The notes: a model not told the origin generated them from the letters alone. Numbered from the stretch's first letter, positions 47,019 to 57,540 are shown. The stretch is 64,000 nt of DNA from Pseudomonas sp. J452 (GCF_024666525.1 NZ_CP088294.1:4526001-4590000); one strand, 5' to 3'. Made by a program: numbers and translations.

Positions 47019-48317
47019 ATGCAAGTGATGAAGTGGAGCGCACTGGCCCTGGCCGTAACCGCCGGTACCACCCAACTGGCTTTCGCCAGCGCACAATCCG
47101 AGTCCAAGGGCTTCGTCGAAGACAGCGACCTTGTGCTGAGCAACCGCAACTACTTCTTCCAGCGCGACTTCAAGAACAACGCGCCTGGCCAGAACATGAG
47201 AGAAGAATGGGCCCATGGCTTCATGTCCGAGTTCGCCTCGGGCTTCACTCAGGGCACCGTTGGCGTGGGCGTTGACGCTTACGGCTACATGGGCATCAAG
47301 CTGGACAGCGGCAGGGGCCGTGACGGTACTGGTCTGCTGCCGGCAAACTCCGAAGGCGGCTCCCAGGACAACTACGGCGAAGCCGGCGGTTCGGTCAAAG
47401 CACGCATTTCCAATTCGGTACTGAAGTACGGTGAAATGCGCACTGGCGCTCCGGTCTTCGCTACTTCCCACAGCCGCCTGCTGCCGGAAACCGCTACCGG
47501 TTTCAACGTAACCAGCGAAGAGATCGAAAACCTCTCCCTGGAGGGTGGCTACTTCACCGCTTACAACAACCGTGCCTCGACCAACAGCGACGATGAGCTG
47601 CTGATCAACTACGGTGCTGGTGAAATCGGCGACAGCATCGGCTACCTGGGTGGTAGCTACAGCTTCACCGACAATCTGAGCGTCACCCTGTACGGCTCCA
47701 AGTTCGAAGAAACCTGGAACCAGTACTACGTGAACACCAACTGGGCCCTGCCGATCAGCGAAGGCCAGAGCCTGACCTTCGACCTGAACATTTATGACAC
47801 CAGCGATACCGGCGACTCCCTGCAGGGTGAAGTCGACAACACCACTTTCAGCCTGGCAGCCGTATACGCCCTGGGCGGCCACAGCTTCCTCGCTGCTTAC
47901 CAGGAAGTGGATGGCGACACCCCGTTCGACTACGTTGGTGGCGACTCGATCTTCCTGTCCAACTCCATGCAATACTCCGACTTCAACGGCGCCAACGAGA
48001 AGTCCTGGCGTGTAGGTTACACCTATGACTGGTCTGACCTGGGCGTTCCTGGCCTGACCACAATGGTAACTTACGTTGAAGGCTACGACATCGACGGCAC
48101 CGATGCCGATGTCAATGGCGGTTATGCTGGCCTGCAAGGCGAGGACGGTGAGCACCAAGAAACCGACCTGGACATCAAATATGTTATCCAGGAAGGCGCG
48201 GCCAAGGATCTGTCCATCCGCCTCCGTCAGGCGTTCCACTACGCCAACGACGATCAGGCAGAAGGCGATCTGCACGAGTTCCGCGTGATCATGGACTACC
48301 CGCTGGATGTCCTGTAA
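47019..48317 (+). CDS. oprD: OprD-family porin
   Basis: 432 residues, signal peptide cleaved near AFASAQ. Family signatures: KGFVEDSDLVLSNRNYFF, EWAHGFMSEFASGFTQGTVGVGVDAYGYMGIKLD, GEMRTGAPVFATSHSRLLPETATGF, and C-terminal RQAFHYANDDQAEGDLHEFRVIMDYPL. P. aeruginosa OprD takes up basic amino acids and imipenem; this locus corresponds to PA0958. Shorter than OprD in some extracellular loops, so substrate preference may differ. AAAGGAG precedes the ATG. Confidence 0.92.
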   Translation: MQVMKWSALALAVTAGTTQLAFASAQSESKGFVEDSDLVLSNRNYFFQRDFKNNAPGQNMREEWAHGFMSEFASGFTQGTVGVGVDAYGYMGIKLDSGRGRDGTGLLPANSEGGSQDNYGEAGGSVKARISNSVLKYGEMRTGAPVFATSHSRLLPETATGFNVTSEEIENLSLEGGYFTAYNNRASTNSDDELLINYGAGEIGDSIGYLGGSYSFTDNLSVTLYGSKFEETWNQYYVNTNWALPISEGQSLTFDLNIYDTSDTGDSLQGEVDNTTFSLAAVYALGGHSFLAAYQEVDGDTPFDYVGGDSIFLSNSMQYSDFNGANEKSWRVGYTYDWSDLGVPGLTTMVTYVEGYDIDGTDADVNGGYAGLQGEDGEHQETDLDIKYVIQEGAAKDLSIRLRQAFHYANDDQAEGDLHEFRVIMDYPLDVL

Positions 48318-48344
48318 GCGCTAGCGCCTACAGCACCAACGCAA

Positions 48345-48374
48345 GAAACCCCGGCTTAGGCCGGGGTTTTTTAT
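48345..48374. terminator. Terminator of oprD
   Basis: AACCCCGGC / GCCGGGGTTTTTT hairpin; overlaps the end of the converging thioesterase gene. Confidence 0.92.
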
Positions 48375-48790
48375 TGCAGCGGTAATGCATAAGTCCCAGT
48401 GACATGCGCCACCAACTCCTCCTCCGCGCCTAGCGAATACAACTGCACCTCGCACACCGCCTGACGCTTTGACAGCCGCAGGATTCGCGCCTCGGCCAGC
48501 AGATCCACCGGTTTCGGCTTGGCCAGAAAGTTGATGTTCAGATTGGCCGTTACCGCCATTTCCACCCGCCCCAGACGCCCCAGCACCACCGCATACATGG
48601 CCGCATCGGCCAGCGACATGATGGTCGGCCCGGACAGCGTGCCTCCTGGACGCACCAGCTTGCCGTGGAACGGCACCCTGGCCACCGCCCGCCCCGTATC
48701 CAGGTGATCAATCCGCAGATCGATATCCTCAGCCATCGGTACCCCGGCGCGAATCAGCGCTTGCACCTGCTCAGCGGTCAACTCTGCCAC
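48371..48790 (-). CDS. PaaI-type hot-dog thioesterase
   Basis: 139 residues from a GTG at 48790 with a GGGAG site 6 bases upstream (MAELTAEQVQALIRAG); the first ATG is 17 codons later. The fold is clear from LVRPGGTLSGPTIMSLADAAMYAVV and TANLNINFLAKPKPVDLLAEARI. Acyl-CoA thioesterase of unknown substrate. Divergent from proS. Confidence 0.88.
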   Translation of the reverse strand: MAELTAEQVQALIRAGVPMAEDIDLRIDHLDTGRAVARVPFHGKLVRPGGTLSGPTIMSLADAAMYAVVLGRLGRVEMAVTANLNINFLAKPKPVDLLAEARILRLSKRQAVCEVQLYSLGAEEELVAHVTGTYALPLQ

Positions 48791-48883
48791 CTTCAACTCC
48801 CGGTCTGATCCTGTACGCCACAGGACTGTCCCCGTACAATGCCGAGTCATTCTTTGCCCTCGCAACCGACAGAACGGCCAAAC

Positions 48884-50599
48884 ATGCGTACCAGTCAGTA
48901 CCTGCTCTCGACCCTCAAAGAAACCCCTTCCGACGCCGTGGTGATCAGCCACCAGCTGATGCTGCGCGCGGGCATGATCCGCAAGCTGGCATCCGGTCTC
49001 TACACCTGGCTGCCGATGGGGTTGCGCGTGCTGCGCAAGGCCGAGGCCATCGTGCGCGAAGAAATGAACGCCGCCGGTGCCCTGGAAGTGCTGATGCCAG
49101 CCATCCAGCCCGCCGAGCTGTGGCAGGAGTCGGGGCGCTGGGAACAGTATGGTCCCGAGTTGCTGCGCATCAAGGACCGCCATGGCCGCGAGTTCTGTGT
49201 CGGCCCGACCCATGAAGAAGTGATCACCGACCTGGCGCGCAATGAGCTGAACAGCTACAAGCAGCTGCCGATCAACCTGTACCAGATCCAGACCAAATTC
49301 CGCGACGAAATCCGTCCGCGCTTCGGTCTGATGCGTGGCCGCGAGTTCCTGATGAAGGACGCCTACTCCTTCCACCTCGACCAAGCCTCGCTGCAGCAGA
49401 CCTACGACCGCATGCACCAGGCGTACTGCAACGTATTCAGCCGCCTGGGCCTGAACTTCCGCCCAGTACAGGCCGATACCGGCTCGATCGGCGGCACCGG
49501 CTCCCACGAATTCCATGTGCTGGCCGAGTCCGGTGAAGACGATATCGCCTTCAGCGATGTTTCCGATTACGCCGCCAACATCGAAAAGGCCGAAGCTGTC
49601 CCGCGCGAAACCAGTCGTGCCGCCGCCAGCGAAGAGCTGCGCCTGGTCGATACGCCGAACGCCAAGACCATCGAAGAACTGGTCAACCAGTTCAGCCTGG
49701 CCATCGACAAGACCGTCAAGACCCTGGTCGTGCATGCTGCCGAAGAAGGCAAGCTGGTCGCCCTGATCGTCCGTGGCGACCATGAACTGAACGAGATCAA
49801 GGCTGCCAACCACGAACTGGTCGCCAGCCCGCTGGTATTCGCCTCGGAAGCCGAACTGCGCGCCGCCATCGGTGCCGGCGCCGGCTCCCTCGGCCCGCTG
49901 AACCTGGCGCTACCGTGCATCATCGACCGTTCCGTAGCGCTGATGAGCGATTTCGTGATCGGTGCCAACATCGACGACAAGCACTACTTCGGCGTCAACT
50001 GGGAACGCGACCTGCCGCTGCCAGCCATCGCCGACCTGCGCAACGTGGTGGCCGGCGACCCGAGCCCGGATGGCCAAGGCACTCTGGTGATCAAGCGCGG
50101 CATCGAAGTCGGGCACATCTTCCAGCTCGGCACCAAGTACAGCGAAGCCCTGGGTTGCAAGGTACTGGGTGAAGGCGGCAAGCCGATCACCCTGACCATG
50201 GGTTGCTACGGCATCGGCGTCTCGCGCGTGGTGGCGGCCGCCATCGAGCAGAACTGGGACGAGCGCGGCATCCTCTGGAGCGACGCCCTCGCGCCGTTCC
50301 AGATTGCCCTGGTACCGATGAAGTACGATAACGAAGCCGTGCGCGAAGCCACCGACAAGCTATACGCCGAACTGACGGCAGCCGGCTATGAAGTGCTGCT
50401 GGATGACCGCGACAAGAAGACCAGCCCCGGGGTGAAGTTCGCCGACATGGAGCTGATCGGCATCCCGCATCGCATCGTGGTCAGCGATCGCGGTCTGGCC
50501 GAAGGCAACCTCGAGTACAAAAACCGTCGCGATGCCGAAGCGCAGCCCGTCTCCGCCGCAGACATCCTGTCGTTCATCAAGGCCCGTACCGGTCGTTAA
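48884..50599 (+). CDS. proS: Proline--tRNA ligase
   Basis: 571 residues, bacterial type with the editing (INS) domain (about 225-405) between motifs 2 and 3. Motif 2 [26 protein letters not shown] and motif 3 GCYGIGVSR are visible. Start [15 protein letters not shown] at 48884. Confidence 0.98.
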   Translation: MRTSQYLLSTLKETPSDAVVISHQLMLRAGMIRKLASGLYTWLPMGLRVLRKAEAIVREEMNAAGALEVLMPAIQPAELWQESGRWEQYGPELLRIKDRHGREFCVGPTHEEVITDLARNELNSYKQLPINLYQIQTKFRDEIRPRFGLMRGREFLMKDAYSFHLDQASLQQTYDRMHQAYCNVFSRLGLNFRPVQADTGSIGGTGSHEFHVLAESGEDDIAFSDVSDYAANIEKAEAVPRETSRAAASEELRLVDTPNAKTIEELVNQFSLAIDKTVKTLVVHAAEEGKLVALIVRGDHELNEIKAANHELVASPLVFASEAELRAAIGAGAGSLGPLNLALPCIIDRSVALMSDFVIGANIDDKHYFGVNWERDLPLPAIADLRNVVAGDPSPDGQGTLVIKRGIEVGHIFQLGTKYSEALGCKVLGEGGKPITLTMGCYGIGVSRVVAAAIEQNWDERGILWSDALAPFQIALVPMKYDNEAVREATDKLYAELTAAGYEVLLDDRDKKTSPGVKFADMELIGIPHRIVVSDRGLAEGNLEYKNRRDAEAQPVSAADILSFIKARTGR

Positions 50600-50623
50600 T
50601 CCAGGCAGTCAACAAGAGCCATC

Positions 50624-51574
50624 ATGTTCAAGCGAAGCACCCTGCGCCTCGGCGCCTCCCTGGCTGGCGCCCTCCTCCTGGTGGGCTGCGCCAACCATCT
50701 GCCACAACGCAGTGAGCAGGAGGAACGCTTCGAGCGCAGACTGCTCGACCACAGCCTGCAGATCGAGGTCGGCGAGCCGCGCGTACTCGAGCTGCCACAG
50801 CGGCGGGTACGCGTGCAGGAGCAGAAGACCTTCGAAGTCACCGAATTCGAAGTCACCCGCCGCTATGACCGCTATACCCCCTACCAGCCCTGGCGCGAAC
50901 TCTATGAAGTGCCACTGGGGGCAGTCGCGGTAGTCGCCGGCGTCGGCGCCAACGTGCTCAACGTGATCATGCTCGGTCGCCTGCCCGACAGCGCGACCAA
51001 GGACTGGATCAGCTACGGCTTTGCCGGCCTCAACCCGGCGCTGAACGTCGAGTCCAATGGCCGTTCGCAACAGAATCTGGCCAGCCTCGACGAGCGCCAG
51101 CTGGACAAGCGCATGGACTACTCGAGCCTGCCCTGGATCGAGCGCCCGGTGCTGGTCAAGGCCGGTGAAACCACCCATGAGCTGAGCACCGACCGCAATG
51201 GTGTGCTGCGCCTCAACCTGCTCGACGACCCGTTTGCCGAAGAAGACGCGAGCCGCATCGGTACCCTGCTGCTGAGCGTGGAAGACCCACTGGATAACAC
51301 CCGTGCCGATGCCAGCCTGCTGGTCAGCCGTACCCTGCGCGGCAAGCTGCAGGAAGCCCACCATCTGATCTACGACGACCTGGAAGACGACGAAGTGGCG
51401 CAGTGGGTGCACCGGGTCAAGCGCCTGTCCGACCTGGGCCTGGAAGAAGAAGCCAGCGAACTGGAGCAGAGCCTGATCGAGCTGACCCGCAACGATCCGG
51501 AGCTGCAGCAGGAGTTTCTCGGCAAGCTGATGAAAGACGCCGGGCGCTTGGTTGCCGACCCCGGCAGCGACTGA
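50624..51574 (+). CDS. Large predicted lipoprotein of unknown function
   Basis: 316 residues, lipobox LLVGC (C22), followed by a charged segment and two mixed domains. Same position as PA0955. One hydrophobic stretch near 105-125 (VPLGAVAVVAGVGANVLNVIMLG). 24 bases after proS, likely cotranscribed. The TGA stop is also the left TGA flank of a repeat element. Confidence 0.85.
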   Translation: MFKRSTLRLGASLAGALLLVGCANHLPQRSEQEERFERRLLDHSLQIEVGEPRVLELPQRRVRVQEQKTFEVTEFEVTRRYDRYTPYQPWRELYEVPLGAVAVVAGVGANVLNVIMLGRLPDSATKDWISYGFAGLNPALNVESNGRSQQNLASLDERQLDKRMDYSSLPWIERPVLVKAGETTHELSTDRNGVLRLNLLDDPFAEEDASRIGTLLLSVEDPLDNTRADASLLVSRTLRGKLQEAHHLIYDDLEDDEVAQWVHRVKRLSDLGLEEEASELEQSLIELTRNDPELQQEFLGKLMKDAGRLVADPGSD

Positions 51575-51796
51575 GAACCTGCCTCGGATCTCTTGATCGT
51601 CGGCCATGCTGCGTTGCAACGCAGTAACAGCCGAAGGCTGGTCAAGTGGGCTCGGCAAGTCGCTTTCGACTAACGCGCTTCAGCGCGGCCCGCAGGGCGA
51701 GTGCAACGAGTACTGCTCATTTACGGCTTGTAAACTCCGCGCCCTCGCCCCATCTCGCCTTGCCTGGCTCTAGCTCAAAAGATCCGAAACAGGCTC
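51575..51796. mobile_element. 222-bp MITE-like repeat, family member A
   Basis: Imperfect terminal inverted repeats (GAACCTGCCTCGGATCTCTTGA and TCAAAAGATCCGAAACAGGCTC) and TGA on both sides (51572-51574, 51797-51799). The interior is largely the same as 57366-57540, including GATCGTCGGCCATGCTGCGTTG, CGAGTACTGCTCATTTAC and CTTGCCTGGCTCTAGCTCAAAA. Confidence 0.8.
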
Positions 51797-51827
51797 TGAA
51801 GCTCAAGCCAAGCGCAGCAAACTGCGC

Positions 51828-52103
51828 TCAGCGGCGCGCGATGAAACCGGCAACCCCCTGCAGGGCATGTTCCTGCAGCTCGACCTCACTGACCTGCGCT
51901 TGCTCCGGCCCCTGTTCGAGCCAGCCGGCCAACTCGCGCACCGCGCCTTCCTCACCTTCAACGAGTACCTCGACCCGACCATCGTCCAGGTTGCGCACCC
52001 AGCCATCCAGATCGAGGCGCTCGGCCTCGGCGCAAGTGGACTGGCGAAAATACACACCCTGCACCTTGCCACTGACATAGCCATGCATGCAGATACGCGC
52101 CAT
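51828..52103 (-). CDS. acyP: Acylphosphatase
   Basis: 91 residues from ATG 52103. Catalytic Arg and Asn in [12 protein letters not shown] and [13 protein letters not shown]. Hydrolyses acyl phosphates. Four bases after the thioredoxin-like gene. Confidence 0.95.
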   Translation of the reverse strand: MARICMHGYVSGKVQGVYFRQSTCAEAERLDLDGWVRNLDDGRVEVLVEGEEGAVRELAGWLEQGPEQAQVSEVELQEHALQGVAGFIARR

Positions 52104-52107
52104 CGTG

Positions 52108-52575
52108 CTACTCCTTGCCTTGCAGTTCAGTGAGTCGCGCCAGCAGCCCGGCGGCGCTCTGCTCACCGAGCAGGCGTTCGCGCACACGACCTTGGTCATC
52201 GACAATATAAGTTACTGGCAGCACATCGTTTCGCGGCAACTGATAACGTGCTGCCGGGTCCTGCGCCAACACCGTGAAACGAATACCCAGCCCAGCCACT
52301 GCCTTGTTCAAGGCATCGCCTTGCAGGGCATCGAAGTTAACCCCCAGCACCCGCACAGCACGCCCCTGCGTCTGTTCGGCAAGGCGGTTCAACTGCGGGA
52401 TCTCGGTACGACAAGGCCCGCACCACTCGGCCCAGTAATTAATCACTAACCACTGGCCATCCAGTTGTTCAGCCGTTACCTTTCGTCCATGCTGATCGAC
52501 GCCCAAGTCCTCGGCGCAGCCGGCCAACAGAAGACCGGTCAGAATTCCCACCATAAACTGGAGCCGCATTCCCAT
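52108..52575 (-). CDS. TlpA-like thioredoxin lipoprotein
   Basis: 155 residues from ATG 52575 (CGAGGA site; ATG 52569 possible). Lipobox LLAGC (C20), thioredoxin fold with [17 protein letters not shown] (C52, C55), cis-Pro in VLPVTYIVD. Periplasm-facing thiol reductase. Matches PA0953 by position. Confidence 0.93.
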   Translation of the reverse strand: MGMRLQFMVGILTGLLLAGCAEDLGVDQHGRKVTAEQLDGQWLVINYWAEWCGPCRTEIPQLNRLAEQTQGRAVRVLGVNFDALQGDALNKAVAGLGIRFTVLAQDPAARYQLPRNDVLPVTYIVDDQGRVRERLLGEQSAAGLLARLTELQGKE

Positions 52576-52605
52576 GCATTCGATCCTCGTGCACACAGGG
52601 TTGAT

Positions 52606-54015
52606 ATGACACTGGACGCCTTGCGCCTCGAAGTACCGGAGATCCGCGAAGAGGATGTCCTGCCGCTGGCCGACCTCGGCGAGCAATTGGCGGCAGCCCG
52701 CCAGCAGTCTGCGGAAAACGCCTTGCAGCAGGCGCTGACCCTGCTGTTCCAGCTCAATCGCAGCGCCATGACCTTACTTGAAAGGCAGCGCGCCCTGCAA
52801 AGCTTCAGCGAAGAATACCGCCACTACGCCGCCCGCTATGCCGGCAGCAGCGCACCATCGACGTTGTTCGTGCGCCTATGCAACGAGCTGGCAATCGGCT
52901 TCAAACGCCTGCTGCTGCAGATCCTCCAGGGGCGCCATCCTTCGCGCCCGCACCTGGCCTGGTGCCTGTACATGGCCGAGCACTTCATTGCCCAGACCCT
53001 GATGCGCCATTACCAGTTGTATCAGGAGCCACCAGAAGGGCTGTGGCGTGACAGCCACCTGCTCTACTGGATCGGAGAGCATCAGGGCTGCCTCGACGAG
53101 CATGTCGCCGCCGCCTTCCAGCCGACACCCGCCGCTACGCTACGCGGGCTCTACCAGCAGACCCTGCTGCTAGCCATGAGCAACCCCTTTCATCTGGCCG
53201 AAGGCGAATGCCCCACCCTGTTCGGTGCGCTGACGCCCCTGGCAGGCCTGGCCAGCCTGCTGCCCTGGGAAGAGGATGAGGACAGCGAGGCAGCAACTGT
53301 CGACCTGAGCCTGGCGCAACCCTGCCTGACGCTGGAGCAGCCGCAGGACAGCGATCCGCGCAACCTGCGCCGCCTCGAGTTGGGCGCCTTGCTGGTTGCC
53401 CTGCACGAACCGGCTCCGCTGCAGACTGCAGCCGAGCGTGAACTGCTCGAACGGGTGCAGCAGCACTGGCTCGGCCGCCAACAGCGGCGCCACCCGCGTG
53501 CCGATTTCAGTGCCGATTGCAGCCTGGTCATCGGCTTGCTCAATATTCATGCGCAACTGCTGGAAAAACGCCCTCAGGCCTGCCCGGCGCAAATGCTCGA
53601 CGCCAGCCCGGGCGGCGCACGCCTGCACTGCAATGCCGACCAGGGCGGACAGCTGCCCGTCGGGCAACTGGTGCTGGTATTGGCCAGCAAGGGCACGCCC
53701 AGCCTGGCGGTGGTGCGCTGGCGCCACCTCAACAGCGAGGGCCTGCACCTGGGCCTGCGCTACCTGAAGGGCCTGCCGCGCCCGGTCTGGCTACGCCGCA
53801 CGCCCAGCGCGCAGACCCATCCCGGCGTCCTGCAAAGCACCCCGGCGCCCGGCAATGGCTGGCACCATGGCCTGTGGTTGCCCGGCGGGCAGTTCGTCGA
53901 AGGCGAGAATCTCTGGCTGCAGCTGGCCAATGTAAACAATCAGGCCGTGGTGCAATTGCCGGCAGCGAACCTGACTACTCCGTCAGTGGTACGCCACCCG
54001 CTGCGCCTGGCCTGA
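52606..54015 (+). CDS. PilZ-domain c-di-GMP-binding protein
   Basis: 469 residues from ATG 52606. A long helical N-terminal region (1-285) with no known domain precedes a PilZ domain: RRHPR (294-298, the RxxxR motif) and DASPGG (332-337, the D/NxSxxG motif), so c-di-GMP binding is expected. The last 60 residues are Pro/Thr-rich. No signal peptide. Divergent from the TlpA-like gene. Confidence 0.85.
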   Translation: MTLDALRLEVPEIREEDVLPLADLGEQLAAARQQSAENALQQALTLLFQLNRSAMTLLERQRALQSFSEEYRHYAARYAGSSAPSTLFVRLCNELAIGFKRLLLQILQGRHPSRPHLAWCLYMAEHFIAQTLMRHYQLYQEPPEGLWRDSHLLYWIGEHQGCLDEHVAAAFQPTPAATLRGLYQQTLLLAMSNPFHLAEGECPTLFGALTPLAGLASLLPWEEDEDSEAATVDLSLAQPCLTLEQPQDSDPRNLRRLELGALLVALHEPAPLQTAAERELLERVQQHWLGRQQRRHPRADFSADCSLVIGLLNIHAQLLEKRPQACPAQMLDASPGGARLHCNADQGGQLPVGQLVLVLASKGTPSLAVVRWRHLNSEGLHLGLRYLKGLPRPVWLRRTPSAQTHPGVLQSTPAPGNGWHHGLWLPGGQFVEGENLWLQLANVNNQAVVQLPAANLTTPSVVRHPLRLA

Positions 54016-54127
54016 AACTGCGAGCAAGGTCACAGCCATCGGCGCCAGAGCGCACAGTTTCACGGTTCCGCACGCCCCTATAATCGCTCCACTCCAACAC
54101 CTAAAAGAGCAAAGCGGAGCCCGCCTA

Positions 54128-54520
54128 ATGTCCCAAGCCCACGACAAGCTGATCGGCCCAGTACCTTCCAGCATCGTCAACAGCGCCCGTACCAGTGTCA
54201 CCCCGTACGAAGGCCGCGTGGCAGAGTTCAACGTGGCCGTGTGGCTGCAACTGCCAGGGCTGGCCAACCTGCCGGTATCGCTGATCGTCAGCTACCACGA
54301 TGGCAGCCAGCAGCGCGAGGTCGCGGTAGACCATGGCAAGGTCAATGTGCACAACAAGGTCATGCTGTCCGGCGTGGCTCGTCTGCCGGTGAAACAGAAG
54401 ATCGAGAACATGCAGGTACGCCTGCGCTCTGCCGTAACGGCCAAGACCCTGGTGGTCGAAGAACTGTTCGTGCAGGCGGTTGAACTGCTCAACAGCGATA
54501 CCCGCCAAGCCACCGCCTGA
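54128..54520 (+). CDS. Unknown soluble protein
   Basis: 130 residues, GCGGAG ribosome site 10 bases before the ATG. Mostly beta-strands by pattern (FNVAVWLQLP, PVSLIVSYHDG, VMLSGVARLP, NMQVRLRSA). No signal or known motif. Confidence 0.75.
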   Translation: MSQAHDKLIGPVPSSIVNSARTSVTPYEGRVAEFNVAVWLQLPGLANLPVSLIVSYHDGSQQREVAVDHGKVNVHNKVMLSGVARLPVKQKIENMQVRLRSAVTAKTLVVEELFVQAVELLNSDTRQATA

Positions 54521-54544
54521 ACCGCCCTAGCTGCCCACTCCGCC

Positions 54545-54575
54545 CCCGCGCCCAGACGCGGGGTTTTCATTTTGC
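54545..54575 (+). terminator. Terminator between two unknown genes
   Basis: CCCGCG / CGCGGG stem then TTTTC, 25 bases past the upstream stop; the converging small gene ends right after. Confidence 0.75.
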
Positions 54576-54578
54576 GGG

Positions 54579-54776
54579 TCAGGCACTCTCCACATTGCGT
54601 TCGACGGCTTCGAGCTCCTGGCCTGCCGCTTCCTCGGCAGCAACCTGGCGGGCCAAGGGCGCCAGCGATTGTGGCCAACGCGCAAAGCGCAAGCCGGTGA
54701 TGCGGTTGAGGCGCTCCAATGCCCCTTCCGCATCGCGCTCGCGCAGATGAATCACTTTAGGTTCAGCACTGTTCAT
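54579..54776 (-). CDS. Small unknown protein
   Basis: 65 residues from ATG 54776. Hydrophilic, helical, with KVIHLRERDAEGALERLNRITGLRF. Composition and codon usage match the backbone. No family known to me; probably the PA0950-region small protein of pseudomonads. Confidence 0.65.
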   Translation of the reverse strand: MNSAEPKVIHLRERDAEGALERLNRITGLRFARWPQSLAPLARQVAAEEAAGQELEAVERNVESA

Positions 54777-55205
54777 GACATCCGATTTCCCTGAGCAGCC
54801 AGAAGTTACTGGCAGTCTGCCAGCAAGTACCTGATAGATAGCCAGAAGCATGCCAGCGCTGCAAGCCCGCAGAATGCGGGCTTGCGAAGAAATACTGCCA
54901 ATACCGAAACCAGCACTACGCCCTAAACTGACTTTTTTTGTCACCTGAAGAACAAGGCTTCTGGCCCGCCCCGGACTGAGCGAACGCAGTACGGCCATGA
55001 CCCGCCCCTCCGTAAGCGCCCCGACACCTTTTTTATCTCGCCAGTTCCCCTGGCTTTGTGATATTTCTCAATCGTTTAGCTGACCTGGCCAACCAGGGTG
55101 CAACGCAGTCACCACACACAACGAACTGCGCCACGGCTGAACCATTGCAAAAGGGGATGGCGGGCCACGGCACGCCAGAAACAGACAAGCCAACCGGGGA
55201 CCCTC

Positions 55206-55493
55206 ATGAACAGGCTTGTGCTGCTAATCGTTGTGCTGGCGCTTGCCGGCTGCTCTGCCACTGCCAAGACCTATGAGAAGAAGGGACGCAAAGGCCTGCA
55301 TATCAATTGCTCCGGACTGACCTCAGACTGGGAGCAGTGCGAGAAGAAAGCCACCATCGCCTGCGGCCGCAAAGGCTACAAGGTCATGGCCAAAGCCGGC
55401 AGTGAAAGCGGTGAAGATGATCCTGCGGATTTCGTCTTCGGCCTCAACCCGGCCGGGTTCTCCAGTCGCACCATGATCGTGCTGTGCAAGTAG
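55206..55493 (+). CDS. Small predicted lipoprotein
   Basis: 95 residues from ATG 55206. Lipobox LALAGC (C16). The mature part has four further Cys (NCSG, EQCEKK, ACGRKG, LCK), possibly two disulfides. Unknown function. Confidence 0.82.
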   Translation: MNRLVLLIVVLALAGCSATAKTYEKKGRKGLHINCSGLTSDWEQCEKKATIACGRKGYKVMAKAGSESGEDDPADFVFGLNPAGFSSRTMIVLCK

Positions 55494-55859
55494 CCGATCA
55501 CTGAGTATCACCGCCCCACGCACCCACCTGCTCTGCCCCTGTGGCTAGCCGCAGGACTGTCTACGCCGACCTGCCCTTGAACCCGGCACAGGCTGCTGGA
55601 GCATGACAGGCACGCCACCCACCCGCGCCTCGCAACGCCCATATCCAGATCGAGCGCCGTCGCTGCGGCTACCAAACGACTGCAACTAGCGCCCCCTGCT
55701 CTCTGCGAAGGCCCCCTCCTCATCCCCCTTCGAGAAGCAGACGGCTATCCGACCCAATATCTGGCGTGCGCCGCAGATGCTGAACAGAAACGGGGCGAAT
55801 TTCTCGCCAACGCGTCATAAGAATCGCGAAAGCACCGGACTAGAGCCTTGCAAGACGAG

Positions 55860-55875
55860 TGGCACAAGCCTTGCT
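55860..55875 (+). promoter_or_regulatory. Sigma-54 promoter of the ammonium transporter
   Basis: TGGCAC-AAGCC-TTGCT matches the -24/-12 consensus with exactly ten bases between GG and GC, 120 bases before the start codon. The rest of the 500-bp gap (55494-55994) shows no gene; I could not find a clear NtrC palindrome. Confidence 0.85.
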
Positions 55876-55994
55876 CTTTGGTCAAAGGCGCTTATTCATA
55901 ACCCACGATAACTATACGAACCGCCTGGCTACGCCCTACCTCTCGATCTGCCGAACAGAACCTACTTCTAAAAATTGCAGCGAGGATTCAGCAC

Positions 55995-57365
55995 ATGGAA
56001 CAGGCCACCCCAACCCTGGAGGAGCTGCACCAGCTCATCCGGATGTCCGACACCATCAATATGGAAATCTTCTATTGGTGGTGTATCGCCCTGATGGTCG
56101 TCATCCACGCCGGCTTCCTCTCCTACGAAATCGGCGCCTCGCGCCTGAAGAACGTGCTGACCGCCGGGGTGAAGAACATCCTCGCCTTCGCCTTCATCGT
56201 GCCGACCTTTTTCTTCTTCGGCTGGTGGATCTACAACGGCTTCGCCACCGGCATCGTGCCGAATCTGGAAGGCGCCGCCGCCAGCCTGCCGTGGAGCGGC
56301 AGCATGGGGCCGAACATCAAGGACAACGCCACCGGCATCTTCTGGGCGGCCTTCGCCCTGTTCGCTGCCACCACGGCCTCGATCATGTCCGGCGCGCTGA
56401 TCGAGCGCACCCGCATGAGCGCCTTCATCATCCTCGCCATTATCCTCGGCTCCGGCGTGTGGATTCTCGGCGCGGCCTGGAGCTGGCACCCGGCCGGCTG
56501 GCTGACCACCGAGTGGGGTTTCCATGACGTTGGTGCGGCCGGTTGCGTGCACACCATCGCCGGCTTCTTCACCCTCGGCGTGCTGATCAACGTCGGCGCC
56601 CGTATCGGTCGCTTCAATGCCGATGGCAGCGCCAACGAAATCGTCGGCCACAGCATGCCGATGAGCGTGATCGGCCTGATGCTGGTGATCGTCGGTTTCT
56701 TCGGCTTCCTCGGCGGCTGCATCATCTACAACATCGGCGGCCAGTGGACCAACATCTACGGCCAGCCGACCACCCTCTCCGCCTTCGCCTTCAACACCCT
56801 GATGGGTTTTGCCGGCGGCCTGATCGGTGCCTACCTGACTACCCGCGAGCCGTTCTGGATGATGTCCGGCGGGCTGATCGGCATCATCTCCGTGGCCCCT
56901 GGCCTGGACGTCTACTACCCACCGTTCGCCTACGTGATCGGCATGGGCGTGGCCGCTGCCGCGCCGCTGGTGCAGAAGTTCCTGGTCAAGCGCGGCATCG
57001 ATGACGCCGTGGGTGCCTTCGCCGTACACGGCTTCGGTGGTTTCGCCGGCATCGTGATCAGCGGCATCTTCATCGCCGGCTACCCGAACATGGGGGAAGG
57101 CGTACCACCGGTGAACTTCCTCGGTCAGGCCGGTGGCGCCGTGGTGCTGGCCCTGCTGGGCTTCATCCCGGGCTACCTGATCTCTCTGCTGCTGAAGAAG
57201 CTGGGGGTCCTGCGCGTTCCGGCACATGCAGAAGAACGCGGCCTGGATCTGGTCGAAGTACCGGCCAAGGCCTACCCGGAATGGGCGCTGACCGGCGCCA
57301 GTGTCACCGTCACCAGCGCGCCTGTAGCCAGCGAAGTCGCTGTCGGTGAAGCCAAAACCGCCTAG
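55995..57365 (+). CDS. Ammonium transporter, Amt family
   Basis: 456 residues, eleven membrane helices, no signal peptide. The twin pore histidines are H186 (GAAGCVHTIAGF) and H345 (AFAVHGFGGFAG). N-terminus and the C-terminal Val/Ala-rich tail differ from E. coli AmtB, so this is likely a second Amt type in the genome. No glnK adjoins it. A sigma-54 promoter implies nitrogen-limitation control. Confidence 0.92.
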   Translation: MEQATPTLEELHQLIRMSDTINMEIFYWWCIALMVVIHAGFLSYEIGASRLKNVLTAGVKNILAFAFIVPTFFFFGWWIYNGFATGIVPNLEGAAASLPWSGSMGPNIKDNATGIFWAAFALFAATTASIMSGALIERTRMSAFIILAIILGSGVWILGAAWSWHPAGWLTTEWGFHDVGAAGCVHTIAGFFTLGVLINVGARIGRFNADGSANEIVGHSMPMSVIGLMLVIVGFFGFLGGCIIYNIGGQWTNIYGQPTTLSAFAFNTLMGFAGGLIGAYLTTREPFWMMSGGLIGIISVAPGLDVYYPPFAYVIGMGVAAAAPLVQKFLVKRGIDDAVGAFAVHGFGGFAGIVISGIFIAGYPNMGEGVPPVNFLGQAGGAVVLALLGFIPGYLISLLLKKLGVLRVPAHAEERGLDLVEVPAKAYPEWALTGASVTVTSAPVASEVAVGEAKTA

Positions 57366-57540
57366 GACCTTTTGATCGTCGGCCATGCTGCGTTGAAGTT
57401 GGGCTCGGCAAGCCGCTTGCGGCTAACGCGCTTTAGCGCGGCCCGAAGGGCGAGTGAAACGAGTACTGCTCATTTACAGCTCGTAAACTCCGCGCCCTCG
57501 CCCAACTTCGCCTTGCCTGGCTCTAGCTCAAAAAGATCCT
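57366..57540. mobile_element. 175-bp MITE-like repeat, family member B
   Basis: Starts one base after the amt stop codon. Ends GGACCTTTTGATCG and CTCAAAAAGATCC. The interior matches member A but a central 20-odd bases and the outer GAACCTG arms are missing. Inverted GAAGTTGGG / CCCAACTTC arms lie inside. Confidence 0.78.
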
